This document shows, in pieces, positions 55,273 to 61,925 of a stretch of 64,000 bases of DNA. Numbering within the stretch: position 1 is the first letter of the stretch; every line of letters begins with the position of its first letter. The translations under genes and the position numbers were made by a program. The stretch covers positions 107,954 to 171,953 of the forward strand of contig JABAQT010000019.1 in assembly GCA_019187195.1 (NCBI GenBank). The letters run 5' to 3'. Below the pieces are notes generated by a model. The model was given only the letters and a program-made list of their open reading frames with translations. It had not been told where the DNA came from and ran no database searches. This stretch comes from Bryobacteraceae bacterium. Lineage in GTDB: Bacteria; Acidobacteriota; Terriglobia; Bryobacterales; Bryobacteraceae.

Positions 55273-56105
55273 TGAACGCCTCGCGTCCGGTATTGCCGGA
55301 CGAGCCTGGCGCGGACCCCGTGGAAGCGCTCGCGCCATAGCAGATGGAATATGAACAGCAGCAGCACGGTTCCCGCGCTCCCGAGCAGAAGGAAATCGGC
55401 ATGCTTGGCCGGCTTCGCTTGTCCGGCCGCGCGGGCTTCGAAATAGGCGATCAGCGCCGTGATCTCCTGCTCGGAAAACGGCTTCCGCCGGTATAAAGAG
55501 GCCATCGCCGGAGTGGGTGGGGAGGCCAGCCACGTTTCAAGGCCCTTCCGGCCGCCGAGGCGCTGGAAGACGTGTGTGAGCGAGGGGCCGAGCGATCCGC
55601 CGCCAAGCAGCGGAAGGCCGCCTGTGTCGTGGCAGGCGATGCACGCGGTTCCGCCTGCTTCGAACGGTTCCAATCCCGAAAAAAGCGCCTCCCCACGTTC
55701 GGCTTCCTGGGGTGTGAATGGTTCCGGAGCCGCGCCCTGCGCGGTCTTCGCCGCCCCTCCGTTCCCCTCCTGCTGTCGCACATAGTCCACCAGCGCCGTC
55801 GCGCGTTCCGGCGTCATATCCGGAATGGCGGGCATCACCATGCCCTGGTAGCTTTGCACCAAAGCCTTGGCCGTGGCGTCGCCGCTGTCTATGACCGCTT
55901 GGGGATCGACGATGAAGCGCACCAGCCATGCGCGCTCGCGCCGGCTGCTCATGCCCGCGAGGTCGGGACCCGCTAAAGGCCCGCCCCCGATCGTGTGACA
56001 CATCGCGCAACTTTGCGCATAATCCTCCGCGGGGCTCTGCGCCGATAATCCGGCGGCCAGGAAGAGCATTGCGCAGGAGAATCCGATTGAACCATGAACG
56101 GTCAT
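55269..56105 (-). CDS. Diheme c-type cytochrome with C-terminal membrane anchor, nar-linked
   Basis: About 278 residues from the ATG at 56105 (GGAGG 10 nt upstream); a TTG at 56120 is the alternative. Signal peptide ends at SAQS. Two haem c sites: [18 protein letters not shown] (about residue 33) and [16 protein letters not shown] (about residue 155), with [10 protein letters not shown] and PTPAMASLY supplying possible Met ligands. A C-terminal helix [20 protein letters not shown] and basic tail anchor it. It is the first gene of the operon and is coupled to narG by a 4-bp overlap. A nar-linked cytochrome (NarC) is known in Thermus; here it may take or give electrons on the periplasmic side. 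Confidence 0.85.
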   Translation of the reverse strand: MTVHGSIGFSCAMLFLAAGLSAQSPAEDYAQSCAMCHTIGGGPLAGPDLAGMSSRRERAWLVRFIVDPQAVIDSGDATAKALVQSYQGMVMPAIPDMTPERATALVDYVRQQEGNGGAAKTAQGAAPEPFTPQEAERGEALFSGLEPFEAGGTACIACHDTGGLPLLGGGSLGPSLTHVFQRLGGRKGLETWLASPPTPAMASLYRRKPFSEQEITALIAYFEARAAGQAKPAKHADFLLLGSAGTVLLLFIFHLLWRERFHGVRARLVRQYRTRGVQ

Positions 56106-56137
56106 GGCCGTGGCCTCCAACGGCGCCGCATGAAGAA

Positions 56138-56149
56138 CACACCGGTGTG
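56138..56149. promoter_or_regulatory. 12-bp perfect palindrome upstream of the cytochrome-nar operon
   Basis: CACACCGGTGTG, a perfect dyad 33-44 bp before the cytochrome start codon, in the 144-bp gap that must hold the nar promoter. It is a candidate operator for a dimeric regulator. I see no FNR box (TTGAT-N4-ATCAA) or convincing -10/-35 pair in the gap. Confidence 0.35.
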
Positions 56150-56249
56150 AGAGGGCGCCTCTTCAGTAGATCATGACTGGCCGGGGAAACTCAATAGTTG
56201 CGGGCGCCGGAATCGGAAACGCGCGCGCGCCCGGCTGATGCGGCCGGCC

Positions 56250-57332
56250 CTACAACAAACGGTCTCGCTTCTGCTTTTCCAGCAGTTTCACCAGCCCGCC
56301 GACCTTCTGCGCCTGCCCGCGGTCGGCCACCAGCAGGGCATCCGGGGTATCGACGATAATCAGGTCTTTTACGCCGAGAAGCGCCACCAGCTTATCCGCC
56401 GCGTCCACGTAGTTGCCGCTGCTTGATTGCTGAATCATCTCCGAGCGCGAGGCGTTGCCGTTCCTGTCGCGGCGCGCCAGTTCGTAGACGGCGTTCCAGC
56501 TCCCCACGTCGTTCCAGCCGACGTTGTCCGCGGCAAGCCCCACCACGTTTCCGGCCTTTTCCATGACGGCATAGTCGATGGAGATGCTCTCGCAAAGGGG
56601 AAACACTTGCTTGAGCTTCGCGGCAAAGGCGCGGCTTGCAAACGGCGGCAACCCGGCGAGCAGCGTCGCCGTTTTCGGCAGGTAGAGCCGCAGCGCCTCG
56701 AGAAATACGCCCGCGCGTCCGAAGAACATGCCGGCGTTCCAGCAGAAATTGCCCGCCTCGACAAACTTCTTCGCTGTCTCGATGCCGGGTTTTTCGCGGA
56801 AGCTCAAAGTGGGAACGGCGTTCGTCGAGCCCACCTCGAAACCCGGTGGAAATTCGATATACCCGTATCCCGTTTCCGGCCACATCGGCTGAATGCCGAG
56901 CACGGCAAGGTTTCCACTGCCGGCGGCCCGGAAAGCCGATCGAACCATCCGCAGAAACCGCGTGGGCCTCGTGATGTAATGATCGGCGGGAAAAACTCCC
57001 ATCACCGCGCCCTGATCGAGAGAGTGCAGTATGCGGGCAACGAGGCCGATGGCGGGAGCCGTATTCCGTCCCACCGGCTCGGCGAGGATCTGCTTCCGGG
57101 GAACCTCCGGAAGCTGCCGCACAATCTCCGCCCGCAGATAGCCGTTGGTCAGCACCCAGATTCGCTCTGGAGGCAGAACCGGCCGGAGGCGCCGCACCGT
57201 TTGCTGAATCAACGACTCCGCGCCGAAAAACGGCAATATCTGCTTGGCTCTGGCTCTGCGGCTACGGGGCCAGAAGCGGGTGCCGCGGCCGCCGGCGAGG
57301 ATGAGGCCGTAGTGGCTGGACTTGAGCGCCAT
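56250..57332 (-). CDS. manC: Mannose-1-phosphate guanylyltransferase
   Basis: 360 residues from the ATG at 57332 (MALKSSHYGLILAGGRGT), 5 bp after the signal peptidase stop; the open frame to 57530 lies in that gene. GLILAGGRGTRFWPRSRRAR with AKQIL is the nucleotidyltransferase signature; VGRNTAPAIG, GVFPADHYI and FREKPGIETAKKFVEAG, then NAGMFFG complete the family. It makes GDP-mannose, a donor for the glycosyltransferases encoded in this window. The second half of the fused isomerase-type ManC is absent, so this is the short monofunctional form. Confidence 0.9.
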   Translation of the reverse strand: MALKSSHYGLILAGGRGTRFWPRSRRARAKQILPFFGAESLIQQTVRRLRPVLPPERIWVLTNGYLRAEIVRQLPEVPRKQILAEPVGRNTAPAIGLVARILHSLDQGAVMGVFPADHYITRPTRFLRMVRSAFRAAGSGNLAVLGIQPMWPETGYGYIEFPPGFEVGSTNAVPTLSFREKPGIETAKKFVEAGNFCWNAGMFFGRAGVFLEALRLYLPKTATLLAGLPPFASRAFAAKLKQVFPLCESISIDYAVMEKAGNVVGLAADNVGWNDVGSWNAVYELARRDRNGNASRSEMIQQSSSGNYVDAADKLVALLGVKDLIIVDTPDALLVADRGQAQKVGGLVKLLEKQKRDRLL

Positions 57333-57337
57333 GCCCG

Positions 57338-58126
57338 TTACTGAATCTTGTACGGGCGAATGAGCATGAAGGTGCGCTTCCAGCGGGTCTTCGAAAAGAA
57401 GTTCTGCGCGAGGTCGAGCACGTGATCGAGGCCGATGGTGGAACTGGCGAGAGCCTCCGTGGGGGCGTCGTAGGACCAGTAGATGATGAGCGGCTTCCCG
57501 ATGATATTCTCGCGTGGAACGAAGCCCCAATAGCGGCTGTCGAGCGAGGAATCGCGGTTATCCCCCATGGCGAAAAAACTGTGCGGCGGCACGACCACGT
57601 CGCCGTTCTCCACGTGTTTCTCGAGCATTTCGTCGGCCTTCCCAAGCAGGCGCATATTGGGGGTGCTCGGAAAATTATCGCGGTAAGAGTCTACATAGTC
57701 GGTCTTGTTGATCTTGTACGGCTCGTTGAGCGGATGGCCGTTGAGATACACCACTTTATTCACCAGATGAAGACGGTCGCCGGGAACGCCGATGACGCGC
57801 TTGACGAACGTCTGCCGGATATCCACCGGATAACGGAAGACGATGATGTCGCCGCGGTGGACTTCGGTGTACGGCAACAGATACTTGCTGATGGAACCAG
57901 GGGGCGAATACGCGAGTTTGTCCACCAGGAGATGGTCGCCAATCAGGAGCGTGTCCTCCATCGAGCCCGTGGGGATGACGAATGCCTGGACGAGTGTGGT
58001 CGTGCCGAACAGCAGCAGCAGGATGGTCACTGTCCATTCGGCAATGGCTCCGCGCGGAGTTTCCTTCTTGCCCTCCGCCGGCGAGTTTGGGACCTGCTCG
58101 GGAGTGGTTACTTCGGACTGGTTCAC
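57338..58126 (-). CDS. lepB: Signal peptidase I
   Basis: 262 residues. One N-terminal membrane helix (about 27-48: AEWTVTILLLLFGTTTLVQA), nucleophile Ser55 in IPTGSMEDTLLIGD, general base Lys109 in FVKRVIGVPGD, and box E MGDNRDSSLDSRYWG. It removes signal peptides at the outer face of the inner membrane; many of the exported proteins in this window are likely substrates. GTG start, with TAGAAT exactly 6 nt before it. The ManC gene follows at 5 bp. Confidence 0.93.
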   Translation of the reverse strand: MNQSEVTTPEQVPNSPAEGKKETPRGAIAEWTVTILLLLFGTTTLVQAFVIPTGSMEDTLLIGDHLLVDKLAYSPPGSISKYLLPYTEVHRGDIIVFRYPVDIRQTFVKRVIGVPGDRLHLVNKVVYLNGHPLNEPYKINKTDYVDSYRDNFPSTPNMRLLGKADEMLEKHVENGDVVVPPHSFFAMGDNRDSSLDSRYWGFVPRENIIGKPLIIYWSYDAPTEALASSTIGLDHVLDLAQNFFSKTRWKRTFMLIRPYKIQ

Positions 58127-58132
58127 GCCTCT

Positions 58133-58138
58133 ATTCTA
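58133..58138 (-). promoter_or_regulatory. -10-like hexamer 6 nt before the signal peptidase start
   Basis: TAGAAT on the minus strand, then AGAGGC, then the GTG at 58126. Such spacing puts the transcription start at the start codon. No -35 hexamer of good quality is seen. Confidence 0.4.
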
Positions 58139-58172
58139 ACAGGCGGCGTTTGGCCGGGTTGGACCTCGCAAC

Positions 58173-59408
58173 TCAGGACCAGAAGGGTTCGCCGGGCATC
58201 AACTGCGACCGCAGATACTCCTCGTTGGGCTCGAATCCGAGGCCGGGAACCTGGGGAACCGTCAGATGTCCGTTTTTCACCTCCGGAGGACGGACCGCCG
58301 ACATCTTCTCGACGTGGCGGGTGGGCCGGCCGAGCGCGCTTTCCGAGCGGTAGAAGTTGTGAATCGCCGAGCCGAAGTGTGCGCTGGCGTAACAGAGCAC
58401 CAGGCTGCCCACGTTATGCAGGGCGACCGGCGTGCGGGTGAGTTGCGCGTAGTCCGCGATCTTGCGCGTCCCCGTGAAGCCGCCGGCAAAGGCGAGGTCG
58501 GGATGGACGATGTCGACCGCCTGGCTGTCGAGGAACGGCTTGAAGCCGCGCACGAGTTCCAGCTTTTCTCCCGTGAGAAGCGGAATCCGCGCCGCATGGC
58601 GCACCGCCATCCAGCCTTCGGAGAAGGGAACGTTGAGCGGGTCCTCGAGAAACAGCGGATTCATCGGCTCGACGGCCTTCGCCACCTGCACGGCGCTCGG
58701 AGTATCGAGTTCGTTGTGACAGTGGACGGCGATGTCGATCTCCTCGCCCACGGCTTCGCGCGCATTGCGAAAAGCCCGGGCCACGCGGCGGAGTTGATCG
58801 CTGTCGAGCGTGGTGGTATAGCGGGCGGCGGGAACCCCGATGATCGAATCGATGCCGCACTTGAAAGCCGTGAACTTCTCCGGCATCTCCCTGGCGCGCT
58901 GCGCCCAGTCGCGGCAGGAAGCCGGATCGAGCAGGTTCACGCCAATGCCGTGGGAGTACATGCGGATCGAGTCGCGAAACGGTCCGCCCAGCAGGACGTT
59001 GACCGGCTGTCCGGTGATCTTGCCGGCGATATCCCACAAAGCGATGTCGATCCCGCTGATGGTGGGGATGTGGGCCATGTAGGTGTGCATGAGCGTGGTG
59101 AGATTGTGGAAGTGCCGCTCGATCGGCAGCGGGTCCTGCCCGATGAGATATTGCTTCATCGTTTCCACGCGGGCGCGGGCCATTGGTCCGGTCGAGCCGG
59201 CTTCGCCATATCCCGTGATGCCGGCATCGGTTTCGATCTTGATGAGACAGTTGCCGGCGATCGCATTGATCTGCATTGCCTTGATGGCGGTGATCTTGAC
59301 CTTTCCCCGGTGAGGTTCGGCGAAAGCCTGGTAGCGTGCCAGCCAGGCGCCGGCGGGGAGGGCTAGCGCGCGGCGGAACCATTCGCGGCGGGTGACGTGA
59401 CAATTCAT
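58173..59408 (-). CDS. Enolase-superfamily (mandelate racemase/GalD-like) protein, Tat-exported
   Basis: 411 residues. TRREWFRRALALPAGAWLA is a twin-arginine signal, unusual for this superfamily. N-terminal capping domain (about 40-150) and a barrel with LFLEDPL (second metal ligand Glu), LLTGEKL (third Glu) and a late His in VALHNVGS. The first metal-ligand position reads DIAVHCHNE, where the usual Asp of the D-x-H motif appears to be His. Closest by pattern to acid-sugar dehydratases such as galactonate dehydratase. Reaction uncertain because of the ligand change. Divergent from the CoA transferase gene over 29 bp. Confidence 0.83.
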   Translation of the reverse strand: MNCHVTRREWFRRALALPAGAWLARYQAFAEPHRGKVKITAIKAMQINAIAGNCLIKIETDAGITGYGEAGSTGPMARARVETMKQYLIGQDPLPIERHFHNLTTLMHTYMAHIPTISGIDIALWDIAGKITGQPVNVLLGGPFRDSIRMYSHGIGVNLLDPASCRDWAQRAREMPEKFTAFKCGIDSIIGVPAARYTTTLDSDQLRRVARAFRNAREAVGEEIDIAVHCHNELDTPSAVQVAKAVEPMNPLFLEDPLNVPFSEGWMAVRHAARIPLLTGEKLELVRGFKPFLDSQAVDIVHPDLAFAGGFTGTRKIADYAQLTRTPVALHNVGSLVLCYASAHFGSAIHNFYRSESALGRPTRHVEKMSAVRPPEVKNGHLTVPQVPGLGFEPNEEYLRSQLMPGEPFWS

Positions 59409-59414
59409 GGATAC

Positions 59415-59420
59415 ATCATA
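59415..59420 (-). promoter_or_regulatory. -10-like hexamer 6 nt before the enolase-superfamily start
   Basis: TATGAT on the minus strand, then 6 nt, then the ATG at 59408, with no Shine-Dalgarno sequence. The opposite strand of the same 29-bp gap has CACAAT (59426-59431) exactly 6 nt before the CoA transferase ATG. Confidence 0.4.
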
Positions 59421-59437
59421 TCCGGCACAATAGTCCC

Positions 59438-60979
59438 ATGCGTGTGCGTATTGTCACGGCCGCCGAGGCCGTTCGAGAAATCAGGGACGGCTCGAATGTA
59501 GCCACCGGCGGATTTGTAGGAGCGGGGCATCCCGAAGCTCTCACCGTCGCTTTGCGGGAACGTTTCCTGGCGGAGGAAAAGCCGCGGGGGCTCACCTTCA
59601 TCTACGCCGCCGGGCAGGGCGACGCCAAGAATCGCGGTCTGAATCACGTTGGATTGCCGGGATTGGTGCGGCGGGTGATTGGCGGGCATTGGAACCTCGC
59701 GCCGGCGCTCGCCCGGCTCGCCGTCAACGACGAGATCGAGGCCTATAACTTTCCACAAGGCGTCATCTCGAAACTGTTCCGCGAAATCGCCTCCGGCAAT
59801 CCCGGCATGCTGAGCCGCATCGGGTTGGGAACGTTCGTCGACCCGCGTTTGGGCGGGGGAAAGGTGAACCGCGTGACCCATGAAGACCTGGTCGAGGTCA
59901 TGCGGATCGGCGAACGGGAGATGCTCTGGTACCGGGCGGTCCCGGTTGACGTGGCGTTGATTCGGGGCACCTCGAGCGACGAGTTCGGCAATATCAGCTT
60001 CGAGCGGGAGGTGATGACGGGGGAAGCGCTGGCGATTGCGCAGGCGGCGAAGAACAGCGGCGGGATGGTGATCGCGCAGGTCGAGCAACTGGTTCCCAAC
60101 TATGGCCGGGACCCGAAATCAGTCCGCGTTCCGGGAATCTTCGTGGATCGCATAGTGGTGGCCCCGCGCGCCCAGCACCCGCAGACCTACGACTGCGAAT
60201 ATGAGGATGCCTTTGTCAGACAGGGCGACTGCACGGAGATGCCGTTGCCGCTGTTGGAGCCGGGGCCGAGACGGTACATCGCGGCGCGGTGCCTTTCCGA
60301 GTTGCGGCCGCGTGACATTGTGAACCTGGGAATCGGAATACCGGAAGGCGTGGCGCAACTGGCGGCGGAAAAGAAAGGGATGGAGGACTTCGTGCTCACC
60401 GTCGAAGCGGGCGTGATCGGCGGCATCCCCGCCGGTGGTTTGAGTTTCGGGGCCTCTCGAAACCCGCAGGCGATCATCGATCAGCCCTATATGTTCGATT
60501 TCTACGATGGAGGCGGATTGAACGTCGCCGTGTTGAGCATGGCGGAATGCGACCAAGCGGGCAATGTGAACGTCAGTAAGTTCGGCGACCGGCTGCCGGG
60601 AATTGGAGGCTTCATGAACATTGCGCATTCCGCGCGGCGCGTCGTGTTCGCGGGAACGTTCACGGCGGGGCGATTGCGCGTCGGTTGGGACGGAGAACGG
60701 TTGCGGATCGTGGAAGAAGGCGCGAGCCGCAAGTTCGTGCGGAGCGTGCAGCAGATCAGCTTCGCCTCGCGCGTCGCGATGCGGCACGGCTCCGAGGCGA
60801 TATACGTCACCGAGCGCGCCGTCTTCCGGCTGCGGGAAGACGGCCTCGAGTTGATCGAGGTCGCTCCGGGAATCGATGTCGGCAGAGACGTGCTCGGGAA
60901 AATGGACTTCCGGCCCGCGATAAGCCCTCAATTGAAGAAGATGGATCTGGAGATATTCAGACCGCCTTGTGCTTCCTGA
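59438..60979 (+). CDS. Acyl-CoA:carboxylate CoA-transferase (fused alpha-beta, propionate/acetoacetate type)
   Basis: 513 residues, both halves of a class I CoA transferase in one chain. The alpha half has the oxyanion-site pattern DGSNVATGGFVGAGHPEAL (about 17-35) and IYAAGQGDAKNRGLNH; the beta half has NLGIGIPEGVAQL and the catalytic Glu in LTVEAGVIGGIPAGG. It would move CoA between short acyl groups such as acetyl, propionyl or acetoacetyl. No ketoacid pathway genes are adjacent, so it probably works in scavenging short-chain acids. ATG has no Shine-Dalgarno sequence but CACAAT lies 6 nt upstream. Confidence 0.9.
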   Translation: MRVRIVTAAEAVREIRDGSNVATGGFVGAGHPEALTVALRERFLAEEKPRGLTFIYAAGQGDAKNRGLNHVGLPGLVRRVIGGHWNLAPALARLAVNDEIEAYNFPQGVISKLFREIASGNPGMLSRIGLGTFVDPRLGGGKVNRVTHEDLVEVMRIGEREMLWYRAVPVDVALIRGTSSDEFGNISFEREVMTGEALAIAQAAKNSGGMVIAQVEQLVPNYGRDPKSVRVPGIFVDRIVVAPRAQHPQTYDCEYEDAFVRQGDCTEMPLPLLEPGPRRYIAARCLSELRPRDIVNLGIGIPEGVAQLAAEKKGMEDFVLTVEAGVIGGIPAGGLSFGASRNPQAIIDQPYMFDFYDGGGLNVAVLSMAECDQAGNVNVSKFGDRLPGIGGFMNIAHSARRVVFAGTFTAGRLRVGWDGERLRIVEEGASRKFVRSVQQISFASRVAMRHGSEAIYVTERAVFRLREDGLELIEVAPGIDVGRDVLGKMDFRPAISPQLKKMDLEIFRPPCAS

Positions 60980-60998
60980 CCGGCCGTTGGCGTCGCTC

Positions 60999-61015
60999 CC
61001 GGAAATTGTTTCCGG
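60999..61015 (+). terminator. Hairpin after the CoA transferase gene
   Basis: CCGGAAA, loop TTG, TTTCCGG: perfect 7-bp stem 19 bp after the stop codon. A T-rich stretch (ATCTTTTCG) comes about 20 bp later, not directly after the stem, so terminator function is moderate at best. Confidence 0.35.
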
Positions 61016-61208
61016 TGGCCGCTTTCGAAATTACATCTTTTCGTGGTTGGGACGGTTCTAACTGACTGCCGGCGCGTTGTTGGTATGCCGCTTGCATTAC
61101 TTCCTGACAGTCATGGGAAGTGTGGACGCCGCAAGTGTTCACGCGTACCTGATTGTCCACGAGCCGCCGTCTGATCATGTAGCCGCGCGGGGAGTTCGCC
61201 GCGGTTGG

Positions 61209-61227
61209 ACGCCGGAAGAACCGGCGT
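61209..61227 (+). promoter_or_regulatory. Leader hairpin upstream of the TPR gene
   Basis: ACGCCGG, loop AAGAA, CCGGCGT: a perfect 7-bp stem about 80 bp before the start at 61310. No T-tract follows. It may be an attenuator or an RNA stability element. Confidence 0.3.
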
Positions 61228-61309
61228 GTTGAACTGGAAGGGGAGCCGGCCGCTAACGGCGGAGAGTCGAGGAGGATAAAGGCGCTGGACGCTATTCAGG
61301 AGGTAAACA

Positions 61310-61912
61310 GTGGGCTATAAAGTTACGATACTGGCAGCCGTTTTCGCGGCCGTCTCTTTCGCGCAAAGCTTGGAGGAAGGCATCGAGCAGTTGCACGCGG
61401 CCAGAAACGCCGAGGCCGCTGCTACTTTCCGTTCGGCTCTCGAACAGGACCCGGCCAGCGGACGTGCTCGCTACTACCTGATTCAGGCTCTGGTCGACGA
61501 CCGGAAAACGGATGAGGCCGGAAAAGTTCTTGCGGAAGTCCCGGACGGCAGCAAGGACAGCGGATACCTGGAACTTGCCAGAGCGTGGGTGGAGATCAAC
61601 TCCAGGCAGTTCGAGGACGCGCTCCAGTCGATCGGGAAGGCCCTCGACATGGATGCCGGCAATCCCGAGTTGCCTTACGTGCGCGGAGTGCTCGAGTTGA
61701 CGCGCAAGAACTATTCCGCCGCCGCCGCGGATCTTGAACGCGCGATGGAGATCACCCCCTCGAACGCGAATGCGCATTATTACGCCGGGCTGGCGTACAA
61801 CGGACTGAAGAAGCCCGACAAGATGGTGAATCAATTCCAGACGTTTCTCAAGCTGGCGCCCGATTCACCGAATGCGGCGAAAGTGCGCTCTCTGTTGAGA
61901 GCCGTCAGATAG
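61310..61912 (+). CDS. Secreted tetratricopeptide-repeat protein
   Basis: 200 residues, GTG start with AGGAGG 6-7 nt upstream. Signal peptide about 1-18 (VTILAAVFAAVSFAQS), then about five TPR units (for example AEAAATFRSALEQDPASGRARYY and YSAAADLERAMEITP-like AAAADLERAMEITPSNANAH). TPR arrays bind partner proteins; no enzyme motif. It lies 13 bp before a TamB/AsmA-like gene, so a role as periplasmic scaffold in envelope biogenesis is plausible. Confidence 0.82.
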   Translation: MGYKVTILAAVFAAVSFAQSLEEGIEQLHAARNAEAAATFRSALEQDPASGRARYYLIQALVDDRKTDEAGKVLAEVPDGSKDSGYLELARAWVEINSRQFEDALQSIGKALDMDAGNPELPYVRGVLELTRKNYSAAAADLERAMEITPSNANAHYYAGLAYNGLKKPDKMVNQFQTFLKLAPDSPNAAKVRSLLRAVR

Positions 61913-61925
61913 CTCCGGACGCTCC

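Larger units (their letters stand above)
60980..61309. other. 330-bp intergenic region with two hairpins
   Basis: No ORF with coding character is visible on either strand. It holds one hairpin shortly after the CoA transferase stop (60999-61015), a second strong hairpin (61209-61227) and a purine-rich run with AGGAGG just before the TPR start at 61310. The long leader suggests post-transcriptional control of the TPR/TamB-like pair, but no known riboswitch is recognised. Confidence 0.5.

Noticed and set aside
56106..56249. FNR- or NarL-type operator before the cytochrome-nar operon
   Set aside because: No TTGAT-N4-ATCAA or heptamer pair was found by eye; only the CACACCGGTGTG dyad is reported.
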